Below, piece after piece: positions 1 through 7,057 of a DNA stretch of 19,045 nt; the stretch's first letter is position 1; the number at the start of each line of letters is the position of its first letter. The translations under genes were made by a program, and so were the position numbers. The DNA is taken from contig JAEYYV010000373.1 of NCBI GenBank assembly GCA_023428295.1, positions 1-19,045 of the forward strand, read 5' to 3'. Source of the stretch: Pseudomonadota bacterium (lineage in GTDB: Bacteria; Myxococcota_A; Polyangia; Haliangiales; Haliangiaceae). Below the pieces are notes generated by a model that made no database searches, had not been told where the DNA came from, and saw only the letters and a program-made list of their open reading frames with translations.

Positions 1-3
1 ATC

Positions 4-1704
4 GTGCACGACTCCGAGCGGGCGGTATACGAGGCGCTGCGGGGGCTGCCGGCAGGTTTCGTCGTGCTCCACTCGTTTCCGTGGCTTCGCCCAACTCGAA
101 ACCTCGTGGGCGAGCCGCTCCGGGAAGGCGAGGCGGACTTCGTGGTGCTCCACCCGGAACGTGGCCTGTTGGTCCTTGAGGTGAAAGGAGGACAGCCCGA
201 GTTGAAGGGCCGTACTTGGTACCGCGGTGGCAAGGAGCTGAGGGACCCGTTCGATCAGGCGCGTCGAAGCCGGTATGCGCTGATCGACGCTGTGGAGGAG
301 CGCACCGGTCGCCGGATTCATCGTGGGATGTTTGCCCACGGCGACCTCGTCGTGTTCCCGCATGCGCGGTTCTCCGGGCCGTTGCCGCTCAACACGGAGC
401 CGCGAATCATCGTCGACGCGCTCGACCTCGCGGCGCTGCCTCTTCGAATCGAGGACGCTTTCAAGGCGTGGTCGCGGGGGAACACGCACCTCATGCCGGA
501 GCAGTTCGCGGAGCTGCTCGATGCGCTCATGCCCAAGCTGCGCCTCCTCCGCTGTGCAGGGGCGGAGGTCAGCGCCGAGCACCAACGGATCGTGCAGATC
601 ACGCTCGATCAGCGCGAGACGCTGCTCGGACTACTAGTGAATCATCGAGTCCTCGTCGAGGGAACTGCAGGATCGGGAAAGACGCTTCTCGCGTTGGAGT
701 TCGCGTTGTCACTCGCCGAGCGGGGGCAGCGTGTCTTGTTCCTCTGCTTCAACCGGCACCTCGCCGCCTGGCTACAAGAGCAGGCAAAGCAGGATCCGCG
801 GTCGCAACGTGTTGCCTCACTTGTCGAGATCTCGACGTTCCACGCGTTTGCGCGGAAGCTGGCCACGCGGGCGAACGTCGACTTTGATGTGCCGGCAAAT
901 GGGGAACAACCGTTCTGGGACGATGAGGTCCCGCTGATCTTGGAGCAGGCGATCGAGGTGCTGCGTGCACGAGGCCAAGCCGAGGTCTTCGATGCGGTCG
1001 TGGTCGACGAGGCCCAGGACTTCGCCCCGGACTGGTGGGTGACCATCGAGTCGCTCTCTCGCGCCGGGAAGGATGGCCGCTTGTTCGCGTTCCTCGACGT
1101 TAACCAGAGCTTGCGCGGCGCGGCGAAGTTGCCTCCGGTCCCGTTCCCAGTTCGCCTACCGCTAACCACGAACTGCCGTAACACGAAGACGATCGCGCGG
1201 AGCAGTTCGGCCCTCGCGCGGATCGACGTTCGGCTGTTGCCAGGATCGCCAACGGGTGAGGCCCCGGCCGTGCGCCGAGCGCCCTCTGCGTCGTCCGAAG
1301 CCGGGCGCGTGCTCAGCGAGGTGCGTCAGCTGCTGCAACAGGGCATCAAGCCGCAACAGTTGGCGCTTCTTGGTCCGGCCGGGCTAGCCAAGGGACCTCT
1401 TGCTCGGCACACCGAGGTCGATGGTGTTCCTCTTCTCGACGACGCGAGCGACTGGCGTCGCGGCCGCGGTGTTCTAGTCACGACCGCTCGATCCTTTAAG
1501 GGGCTCGAGGCGGATATCGTGATCGTCTACGGGCTTACGAACTTCGGAGCGTTCTTTACCCCGACTGACTTGTACGTGGCCTGGACGCGCGCGCGCCATC
1601 GGCTCATTCTGATCTGCCAGTCAGGCGAGGTTCGCGCTGTGGCCGAAGCGGCGTTGGCCGAAGCCGAGCAAGCAGCGGCCGCCGACCAACCACCACCATG
1701 CTGA
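4..1704 (+). CDS. NERD nuclease-domain / superfamily 1 (UvrD-like) helicase fusion, 5' end probably cut
   Basis: This is a nuclease-helicase fusion expected to act on DNA in the cytoplasm. Residues about 1-140 fit a NERD (nuclease-related) domain with a PD-(D/E)xK-like core: Asp45 in EADF, then Glu59 and Lys61 in LEVKGG. Residues about 195-540 are an SF1 helicase: an LDQRE Q-type motif near 203, Walker A GTAGSGKT (220-227), Walker B DEAQDF (335-340), LDVNQ (364-368), CRNT with Arg392, ARSFKGLEADIVIV (495-508) and VAWTRARHRLIL (525-536) with an arginine finger. The GTG at 4 is the first start visible, but the frame is open to the window edge and NERD helicases usually have some 15-25 residues before this point, so the true start is probably upstream. 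It overlaps the next gene by 7 bp. Such fusions are common in defence islands; that role is inferred. The fold assignment is confident. Confidence 0.88.
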   Translation: MHDSERAVYEALRGLPAGFVVLHSFPWLRPTRNLVGEPLREGEADFVVLHPERGLLVLEVKGGQPELKGRTWYRGGKELRDPFDQARRSRYALIDAVEERTGRRIHRGMFAHGDLVVFPHARFSGPLPLNTEPRIIVDALDLAALPLRIEDAFKAWSRGNTHLMPEQFAELLDALMPKLRLLRCAGAEVSAEHQRIVQITLDQRETLLGLLVNHRVLVEGTAGSGKTLLALEFALSLAERGQRVLFLCFNRHLAAWLQEQAKQDPRSQRVASLVEISTFHAFARKLATRANVDFDVPANGEQPFWDDEVPLILEQAIEVLRARGQAEVFDAVVVDEAQDFAPDWWVTIESLSRAGKDGRLFAFLDVNQSLRGAAKLPPVPFPVRLPLTTNCRNTKTIARSSSALARIDVRLLPGSPTGEAPAVRRAPSASSEAGRVLSEVRQLLQQGIKPQQLALLGPAGLAKGPLARHTEVDGVPLLDDASDWRRGRGVLVTTARSFKGLEADIVIVYGLTNFGAFFTPTDLYVAWTRARHRLILICQSGEVRAVAEAALAEAEQAAAADQPPPC

Positions 1705-2261
1705 ACGATCGCCTATTCGACCTCCTGAGAGCACTCGACGCCGACGAACTGGAGGATGTGTGGGTCAAGTATCTCCGCAAGCGGCCCAACGATGACGATT
1801 TTCTTCGGCGATCACGAGAACAACGAGTGGAGCCCATCAGTCGCGAGCTTCGTTACCTCGCAGCACACTCGATTGCAGACGTCATGAAACGACGCAAGGA
1901 CCACGATTACCCGTGGGACGAAATCGTTCGCCAGGTCAACGGGAAACTGAATCTGACCACAACGATCATCAACGATAATGTGAAGGTCCTTGAGGATGCG
2001 CTTCTCTCGAGACTGTCGGCGGTCGCGGGGAACTCAGAGACTTTGGCGGCATCGCGCGAATCATCGCAGCGCGCGATCGACGAGCTCACCTCGCAGGCTC
2101 GTTGGGCGCCATGGAGCCCTCGGAAACCGCTCGGTCTTCTGAAGTCCATTGCGACCGGGCGGATGATTTGGGGGCCGAACTACAGGAAGCTGATTCCTGC
2201 AGTGTTGTTCATCCTGTCGGCCGCTCGGACGCACGAAGCGCTCAGGGAGATGAAGCCGTGA
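1698..2261 (+). CDS. YaaW/UPF0174-like protein of unknown function
   Basis: The 187-residue protein starts at ATG 1698 inside the helicase stop (ATGCTGA), which implies translational coupling. I recall similarity to E. coli YaaW (UPF0174/DUF3944 group). The matching parts are an acidic N-terminal helix (DLLRALDADELED), a central SRELRYLAAHSIADVMKR followed by YPWDEIVRQVNGKL (about 49-84), and a C-terminal YRKLIPAVLFILSAAR (162-177). In YaaW the corresponding stretches read like 'ELQ.FGGDSI...' and 'YRVTIPAVLQIA'. The C-terminal stretch is hydrophobic and may touch membrane, but no clear membrane helix or catalytic motif is visible. The function of the family is unknown. Placement between a NERD-helicase and a coiled-coil membrane protein suggests a three-gene module. 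The match was made from memory without a search, hence moderate confidence on family and high on being a gene. Confidence 0.72.
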   Translation: MLNDRLFDLLRALDADELEDVWVKYLRKRPNDDDFLRRSREQRVEPISRELRYLAAHSIADVMKRRKDHDYPWDEIVRQVNGKLNLTTTIINDNVKVLEDALLSRLSAVAGNSETLAASRESSQRAIDELTSQARWAPWSPRKPLGLLKSIATGRMIWGPNYRKLIPAVLFILSAARTHEALREMKP

Positions 2262-3262
2262 TCCAGTACCTCATGCAGGTTCCCGTCACCATGCTTACGG
2301 CCGTAAGTCGCGGTTCGGCGGTTGTCGACGGTGCGATGGTGAAGAGTGCGCGGACCGGGAAGATCCTCGCGCATCTCCAGCAGTCCGGAAAACTCGCGAA
2401 TGTGTTCGCGGGTGGGCCCGTCGGCGGTGTTTCCGCGGCCGTTCAGGCGGCTTCCTCTCTCGCGGCCAATGTTCAGCTCGAGCAGATCAAGGGCATGCTC
2501 TCGACGCTGCAGGTTATTGCCGGGGTCGGGGCTGCTGCTGCCATATTGAACCTTGGCGTCAGCGTCGGTGGCTTCGCGCTCGTGCTGAATCGCCTCAAGA
2601 AGTTGGAGAAGCGTTTCGATACACTAGATGCCAAGCTTGATGATCTCCGCGGCTTCGTCGAGGAGACCGAGTTTGCGAAGACGAAAGTTGCGATAGAGCG
2701 TTGCGAGCATGCCCACCTTCGTGGCGCAGCCGATCGCGCGCGCGTGCTTCAAGAAGGCGAGAAGCAACTCCACGAGGCCACTGAGCTTGCATTCCTGCGG
2801 CTCAAGAAGCTCGCTGGTCAGGACGCGGACGGTCGACTCAAGCTCTACGACAGTGCTCTGGACGCGAACCAGATCGCAGAACGCGTGGCCGTCCCGATGA
2901 TGTACGTCCAAGTTCGCCTTGAGGCACTGCTGCTACTTGGTAGCCCCGAGGAAGCGCAGCGACTCGCTGAGCAGGTGAACCAATGGCTGAGCACGCTTGA
3001 TCTCCGGCCGCTCGAGTACGTGAAAAAGCGCCGGCAGGGGATCGCGCTCGGGCCGAACGAGATCAACCTCGCATTGTCCGAGGCGCGTGGCGTTCAGGAG
3101 GTACTCCAGAAGGCATCCCAGCAAGCGCGTGATCGCGCCGCGCTCTGTGAAGCGATCGTCGAGAGGAAGCTCGATTCCGCGAGGTTCGTGGATGAGGTTA
3201 GGAACCATCCCGAACCGACTGTTCTCATGCTTCAGGTCGAGAACGCTGAAGGTGAGCCGTGA
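2258..3262 (+). CDS. Membrane-anchored coiled-coil protein of unknown function
   Basis: I do not recognise the family. The preferred start is GTG 2258, which overlaps the preceding stop as GTGA and gives 334 residues; the frame stays open upstream, but those codons lie inside the previous gene. Residues about 45-75 are small and hydrophobic (Ala, Gly, Val). Residues about 84-110 (VIAGVGAAAAILNLGVSVGG and following) form one convincing membrane segment. Immediately after it, LKKLEKRFDTLDAKLDDLRG (113-132) has heptad spacing typical of a coiled coil. The remaining 200 residues are charged, helical and soluble-looking. The layout (short N-terminus, membrane anchor, coiled coil, helical domain) would suit an oligomeric membrane partner of the upstream nuclease-helicase, for instance an effector or sensor; this is inference. 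ATG codons at 2273 or 2291 are alternative starts. Confidence 0.7.
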   Translation: MIQYLMQVPVTMLTAVSRGSAVVDGAMVKSARTGKILAHLQQSGKLANVFAGGPVGGVSAAVQAASSLAANVQLEQIKGMLSTLQVIAGVGAAAAILNLGVSVGGFALVLNRLKKLEKRFDTLDAKLDDLRGFVEETEFAKTKVAIERCEHAHLRGAADRARVLQEGEKQLHEATELAFLRLKKLAGQDADGRLKLYDSALDANQIAERVAVPMMYVQVRLEALLLLGSPEEAQRLAEQVNQWLSTLDLRPLEYVKKRRQGIALGPNEINLALSEARGVQEVLQKASQQARDRAALCEAIVERKLDSARFVDEVRNHPEPTVLMLQVENAEGEP

Positions 3263-3290
3263 GCGTTCTGCCACCGGCCGGCCATGGCAG

Positions 3291-3312
3291 TTCCTAGGTG
3301 GTTCCTAGGCGG
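3291..3312. repeat. Tandem 11-bp direct repeat TTCCTAGGYGG x2
   Basis: Two perfectly adjacent 11-mers, TTCCTAGGTGG (3291-3301) and TTCCTAGGCGG (3302-3312), differ by one base. Each contains the palindrome CCTAGG. They lie in the non-coding strip between the last island gene and the 3' end of selC. A protein-binding site or integration scar is possible; the function is unknown. Confidence 0.6.
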
Positions 3313-3352
3313 TCTCCGTTCGTATGGCGGGCGTCGCTGATTCTTATTAATA

Positions 3353-3452
3353 TGGCGGAAACGCATGGGAATCGAACCCACCAAGCCGCTGCTCGCGCAG
3401 AGCTTCATCGGTTTTGAAGACCGAGGCCGGCACCAGTCCGGCACGCGCTTCC
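3353..3452 (-). tRNA. selC: Selenocysteine tRNA (anticodon UCA)
   Basis: Read on the minus strand, the 100-nt gene starts GGAAGCGC and ends GCGTTTCC-G-CCA. This gives the 8-bp acceptor stem (one G-U) that marks bacterial tRNA-Sec. The D arm has a GCCGG/CCGGC stem. The anticodon loop CTTCAAA, closed by TCGGT/ACCGA, carries anticodon TCA (plus-strand 3415-3417), which reads UGA. A long variable arm (around CTCTGCGCGAG) follows, then a T arm GTGGG-TTCGATT-CCCAT. CCA is encoded. The product is charged with Ser, converted to Sec by SelA and delivered by SelB, so the host should make selenoproteins; neither selA nor selB is in this window. An open frame crosses the locus on the same strand but is incidental. 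Its 3' end faces the putative island at lower coordinates. Confidence 0.93.
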
Positions 3453-3459
3453 AACGTGG

Positions 3460-3465
3460 ACCCTA
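3460..3465 (-). promoter_or_regulatory. Likely -10 element of selC (TAGGGT)
   Basis: On the minus strand, TAGGGT ends 7 nt before the first base of mature tRNA-Sec, the right distance for transcription to start at or beside nucleotide 1. The same hexamer precedes regB. No convincing -35 is visible at 16-18 bp (GGCACA at best). Confidence 0.5.
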
Positions 3466-3474
3466 GCAAATCGC

Positions 3475-3500
3475 CCTCTCCGTGTGCCCGATTGGAGAGG
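3475..3500. repeat. Inverted repeat upstream of selC
   Basis: CCTCTCC (3475-3481) pairs perfectly with GGAGAGG (3494-3500) around a 12-nt loop. It lies just upstream of the proposed selC promoter and could be an operator or a hairpin. It has no T-run on either side, so it is not a typical intrinsic terminator. Confidence 0.4.
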
Positions 3501-3572
3501 CTGAACCTTTTGGGTAAGGGACGCCTTCTGCAGTTCGTGGATTTCACGGGGATGCTGAAGAGAACAAGCTCG

Positions 3573-3578
3573 TAAGAT
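3573..3578 (+). promoter_or_regulatory. TANNNT -10-like element before the M91 gene (TAAGAT)
   Basis: TAAGAT ends 5 nt before ATG 3584, and there is no Shine-Dalgarno sequence between them. This fits a leaderless or near-leaderless transcript and supports ATG 3584 over the TTG at 3578, which overlaps the hexamer. Confidence 0.4.
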
Positions 3579-3583
3579 TGGCC

Positions 3584-4609
3584 ATGTTCGACTTCCTGGA
3601 CACGGCGGCGCAATCGGCGGGTGGGTTGGTTGCCGGAAGAGACTATTCGGCGCCCACGGCGGAGCAACCGCAGATGTGTACGCCCGAGGACGCCGGTCCG
3701 CTGGGGGGAATCCCGGGGATCGGACAGACCATCGGCGACTTCGGGCGTGGTCTCGCGGAAGAAGGCCTCTCGGGACTCCTGGATCCGAGCGGCATGCTCG
3801 ATCGTCAGGCGGCGCAGCGCGAGCTCGCGACGATGTTCAACGTCGTCAACCCCGAGGACATGGTCTGCTCGCCGGACAATCCAAACCCAGCGGTCGCCGG
3901 CAACACCGTCTCGCCCGAGGAATTTCGTCGCATCGCGCATACGTACAGCGACATCCGCATGGGCCGAAGTGACATCGCGCTCAACACCGCGGGCATGTCA
4001 GACGAAGACGCGGCGCGCTTCCGCGGCGAGACGATGGGTGACATCGGCAACCTCTTGCAGACCGAATCGGGTCGCGACCTGATCAACGGCCTCGCGTATC
4101 AGCCCGACGATCACACCACGACGATCAACCTTCGCACCGACGCTGCAGGCAACCGCGACAACTCCAACGCAGAGGGTGGCGCGACCGCCGCTGCGGCGCC
4201 GGGGAGCTGGGCGGATGGCGTCGGTACCAACGCCGAGGTCAACTACGTGCCGGGCCCTGACGGCGGTATCGTGCAGCCGGGACGTCCCGACAACTGGTTG
4301 CCGATGCGCAGCGACGTGACGCTGTTCCACGAGCTGACGCACGCGCATCACGCGGCGTACGGTACGATGGATCAGACGACGCTCGACGCGACCAACGCGC
4401 ACGCTGATGACGTGAACCAGATGGGCCTCGAGTATCAAGCCGTCGGCCTCGGCGACTACCACGGCGATCACATGAGCGAGAACAGCTATCGCGCCGAGCG
4501 CGCGGCGATCGGCGCCACCGGCGTCGGCACCCGCACCGGCGACGTCGAGATGCCGCAGCGCGGAACATACGTCTGGCACGATCCCCCGGCGCCTACTGCA
4601 GGACCCTAA
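3584..4609 (+). CDS. M91-family-like zinc metallopeptidase (NleD-type effector protease)
   Basis: The 341-residue protein, counted from ATG 3584, has an N-terminal half (1-110) unlike anything I recognise, rich in Gly, Pro and Asp and without a signal peptide or membrane helix. Residues about 140-305 fit peptidase family M91. They include a lead-in ESGRDLINGL (161-170), the zinc motif HELTH (249-253; His249, catalytic Glu250, His253) in LFHELTHAHH, and downstream SENSYRAE (298-305), which could supply the third ligand. M91 members such as NleD and HopH1 are type III effectors that cleave host kinases; related free-living proteins may be antibacterial or polymorphic toxins. No secretion genes or immunity gene stand next to it, so target and export route are unknown. 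It runs rightwards from the selC region; composition matches the host rather than the island. An alternative TTG start adds two residues. Confidence 0.78.
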   Translation: MFDFLDTAAQSAGGLVAGRDYSAPTAEQPQMCTPEDAGPLGGIPGIGQTIGDFGRGLAEEGLSGLLDPSGMLDRQAAQRELATMFNVVNPEDMVCSPDNPNPAVAGNTVSPEEFRRIAHTYSDIRMGRSDIALNTAGMSDEDAARFRGETMGDIGNLLQTESGRDLINGLAYQPDDHTTTINLRTDAAGNRDNSNAEGGATAAAAPGSWADGVGTNAEVNYVPGPDGGIVQPGRPDNWLPMRSDVTLFHELTHAHHAAYGTMDQTTLDATNAHADDVNQMGLEYQAVGLGDYHGDHMSENSYRAERAAIGATGVGTRTGDVEMPQRGTYVWHDPPAPTAGP

Positions 4610-4611
4610 GG

Positions 4612-4617
4612 TACCGT
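4612..4617 (+). promoter_or_regulatory. TANNNT -10-like element before the lipoprotein gene (TACCGT)
   Basis: TACCGT ends 7 nt before ATG 4625, in the 15-bp gap after the M91 stop. No Shine-Dalgarno sequence is visible. It is suggestive only; read-through from the upstream gene is equally possible. Confidence 0.3.
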
Positions 4618-4624
4618 CCGGCTC

Positions 4625-5293
4625 ATGAGTCGCCTCGTACTCGTGTCGTTGCTCGCCGCACTCGTCGCGTGTGACGCAGCGCCCGCGGCGCCGTCGGCAG
4701 AGAAGCCCGCCGCGAAAAGAGAACCCGTGTCGAGACCAACGAAACCGAATCCGCCGAATCAGAAGCCGAAGCCCGCCATGCATCCGATCAACGTCACGTG
4801 GAAGCTCGCGTCTCAGAACAACGCACTCGAGCTCACGTATACCGTCGAGAACACCTCTGACAAACCGGTCGTGCTCCTCGATCGCCTGTACCAGTCGACC
4901 GCGAAGGGCAATCTGCCGCTGTTCGATCGCGTGATCGTGCGCGACGATACGTCGGCGAACACCGTGTCGCTCGTGCGCGGTTTCGTTGCGGCGCCACCCT
5001 CGGTCGGCGTCGGCAATCCGACGCCACCGATCGCACGCACGCTCGCACCGAAGGAGAAGATCGAGGATCGCGCGACGATCCCGATGCCGCTCGCCTCGTG
5101 GCACAACTTCGTCCGCCAGTTTCCGGTGCTGACCGGAACGAAGACCGAGGCGGTGTTCGAGGTCGGCTATCTCGTAGGCCACGACAGGTGGACCTCGATC
5201 GAGATGACCGATGGCAGCACGCAGCAGACCCCATCACACCCGTTCTCGGGCGCGCAGGTCATGTGGCGCTCGGAGCCGATGAAGCTCCCGTAG
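4625..5293 (+). CDS. Putative lipoprotein of unknown function
   Basis: The 222-residue protein opens with a short lipoprotein signal, RLVLVSLLAALVAC, placing the lipidated Cys at 16 and Asp at +2. A low-complexity Ala/Pro/Lys/Glu linker (about 17-55) follows, as expected for a tether to the folded domain. Residues about 57-220 look beta-rich: INVTWKLASQ...LELTYTVENTSDKPVVLLDR, then paired short hydrophobic strands, resembling an immunoglobulin-like fold. I do not recognise a named family and see no catalytic motif. Only 15 bp separate it from the metallopeptidase gene, so the two may be co-expressed, and a periplasmic or surface partner of that enzyme is conceivable but not shown. Confidence 0.8.
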   Translation: MSRLVLVSLLAALVACDAAPAAPSAEKPAAKREPVSRPTKPNPPNQKPKPAMHPINVTWKLASQNNALELTYTVENTSDKPVVLLDRLYQSTAKGNLPLFDRVIVRDDTSANTVSLVRGFVAAPPSVGVGNPTPPIARTLAPKEKIEDRATIPMPLASWHNFVRQFPVLTGTKTEAVFEVGYLVGHDRWTSIEMTDGSTQQTPSHPFSGAQVMWRSEPMKLP

Positions 5294-5458
5294 GCACCTA
5301 CACCAGCCGCGACCTGCTATGCACGACGGAGCGGGTCCGCCGAACGGGGTGGCTGACGGCGACGCCGACCGAGGGTTGTACAGGCGTTACCTACACGTAG
5401 CCGACCGCTACCCTCCGATCGGCTCGATCTATAGAGGCGACGGCCGATGTAGTCCGAG
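5294..5458. other. Intergenic region before the kinase pair
   Basis: This 165-bp strip has no credible gene or hairpin terminator. TATAGA (5430-5435) and TGTAGT (5448-5453, 5 nt before ATG 5459) are candidate -10 elements for the kinase operon. Neither has a matching -35. Confidence 0.3.
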
Positions 5459-7057
5459 ATGTTCCGGCAGAAGCCGACGAAGACCGTCCTCGCGGTGGTC
5501 GACCAGGCCTTCCTGTTGGTGGTCCCGTTTCTCGTCGTGAGCGTCGCGCTGTGGCGCCCGTCGCTCGTGCTGCTGTGGACGGCGGTGGGGCTCGCGACGA
5601 TGGCGCTGATCATCGGCCTCGCGCGGCTCGGGCGCGATGGGCGCGTGCCGTGGCGCGGCGGCGTGTACTCGATCGTCACGCTGGTGTCGGCGATCACGGC
5701 GCTGTGGACGATGGGGCCGATCACGGGCGTCGGCGTGATGTTCGGGCTGTCGATCTCGTTCGCGAGCGCGTTCCTGGGCTGGCGTGGGCTCGTCGCGGTG
5801 ATCCTTGTCGCGGCGGGGGCGGTCGCGTGCCGCTCGTTCATCGGCGGCAGCGCGGGGATGCACGGGGTGACCGACGGCGACTATCACGTGTCGCTGTCGA
5901 TGTGGGTCGGCACCGCGATGGCGAGCGTGCTGCTGTTGTGGACCGCACGGCGGCTTCTGCACGCGCTGTTCGCGTGGCTCGAGGAGTCGTACACGCGTGC
6001 GGCGGATTCGTACGCACGCGAGGCCGAGATGCGTCGCGAGATCGCGCGATCGCGCCAGGAGCTCGAGGAGCTCGCGCGCGTCGAGATGATCGGACGGCTC
6101 GCCGGTGGCGTCGCGCACGACATCAACAACGCGCTCGCTGCGATCATGGCGGCGGCGGACGTGCTGGGCTCGGACGTGTCGACGCCCGATCAGCGGCGCA
6201 AGCTCGCGGAGCTCGAGTCGGCGTCGCACTACGCGGCGGACCTGGTGCGCGACCTGTTGTGGACCGGGCGGCGCTTTCCGATGTCGACCACGGCGATCGC
6301 GAACCTCGAGACCGTCATGCGGACGTGCATGGAGCGGATCGGACGCGTGTCGCACAGGATCGCCGTCGACGTGCAGCTCGCGCATCGCGTCGAGCTCGCG
6401 ATGTCGCCCGAGAACCTCGAGCAGATCGTGTTCGGTTTGGTGATCGGCGCGGAGCGCTCGGGCGTCACGAAGCTGTCGCTGACGACGGTGGCGCAGGAGC
6501 AGCGCATCGCACTCGTGTTCGAGATGATCGAGCGGGAGGCATCGGCGACGGGATCGCGATCGATGCAAGCGCGTCTCGCGGTGTCCGCGGCACGCGAGCT
6601 GGTGGCGCAGTATGGCGGCACGGTGGTCACGCGCGACGACGACTTCACGCACACCTCGCTCGATCTGCCGGTGGCGCCGGGGCAACGCGTGAGCGAGAGC
6701 GTCACCGCGCAGAAGATTCGCACCGCGCTCGTCGTGGAGGACGAGCCGATGGTGCTGCGCCGGCTCTGTCAGCTCGTCGCGCGGCGCGGATACGAGGTGA
6801 TGAGCGCGAGCACCGTGGCTGAGGGAATGGCGCGGCTCGCGGACGAGCCCGACCTGTTGATCACGGACCTCCAGCTCCCCGACGGATCGGGCGAGGAGAT
6901 CGCGCTCGCGTCGTTCGAGGCGAACCCGAAGCGACCGATCGTGGTGTGCTCGGGCTTCTCGGCGGACGACGTTCGCCGCGGTCGCTTGCGCTCGGCGCCG
7001 CTGACGTTTCTGGCCAAGCCGTTCACCACCGCTGACTTCGAGAGCGCGATCTCGTGA
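5459..7057 (+). CDS. Membrane hybrid histidine kinase with intact H-box and receiver but degenerate ATPase domain
   Basis: The 532-residue protein has about five or six membrane helices in residues 9-165 with very short loops, then a linker helix (175-208). The dimerisation/phosphoacceptor helix reads MIGRLAGGVAHDINNALAAI, with His220. The ATP-binding domain (about 315-405) keeps the fold outline (MSPENLEQIVF..., ARELVAQYGGTV) but has lost its motifs. Both N-box asparagines are Gly (VFGLVIGAERSG, 324-335), there is no DxGxG, and the usual GxGxGL is replaced around QARLAVSA (370-377). A C-terminal receiver (422-532) is complete: Glu427/Asp428, phosphoacceptor Asp470 in LLITDLQLPD, and Lys520 in FLAKPF. 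It is probably unable to phosphorylate itself. The next gene overlaps it by GTGA and encodes the complementary half. No DNA-binding output is present. ATG 5459 is the only sensible start. Confidence 0.9.
   Translation: MFRQKPTKTVLAVVDQAFLLVVPFLVVSVALWRPSLVLLWTAVGLATMALIIGLARLGRDGRVPWRGGVYSIVTLVSAITALWTMGPITGVGVMFGLSISFASAFLGWRGLVAVILVAAGAVACRSFIGGSAGMHGVTDGDYHVSLSMWVGTAMASVLLLWTARRLLHALFAWLEESYTRAADSYAREAEMRREIARSRQELEELARVEMIGRLAGGVAHDINNALAAIMAAADVLGSDVSTPDQRRKLAELESASHYAADLVRDLLWTGRRFPMSTTAIANLETVMRTCMERIGRVSHRIAVDVQLAHRVELAMSPENLEQIVFGLVIGAERSGVTKLSLTTVAQEQRIALVFEMIEREASATGSRSMQARLAVSAARELVAQYGGTVVTRDDDFTHTSLDLPVAPGQRVSESVTAQKIRTALVVEDEPMVLRRLCQLVARRGYEVMSASTVAEGMARLADEPDLLITDLQLPDGSGEEIALASFEANPKRPIVVCSGFSADDVRRGRLRSAPLTFLAKPFTTADFESAIS

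Larger units (their letters stand above)
1..3352. mobile_element. Right edge of a putative genomic island next to selC
   Basis: The segment lies directly downstream of the 3' end of the minus-strand tRNA-Sec gene. It carries three tightly overlapping plus-strand genes that include a NERD-nuclease/helicase. Codon use here looks more mixed (more gtt, ctt, cta, act) than in the strongly GCG/CTC/ATC-biased genes to the right; this is a visual impression, not a computed value. tRNA 3' ends, selC included, are classic integration sites for islands. No integrase and no second copy of the tRNA 3' end are present, so the other boundary, if any, is beyond the left edge. Extent and mobility are inferred. 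Confidence 0.4.

Noticed and set aside
2102..2257. N-terminal extension of the coiled-coil membrane protein
   Set aside because: It would overlap the previous gene by 160 bp in another frame, and the GTGA junction at 2258 is the typical coupled start.
3475..3500. Inverted repeat upstream of selC as an intrinsic terminator
   Set aside because: There is no T-run after either arm, and the loop is long; it is kept only as an inverted repeat.
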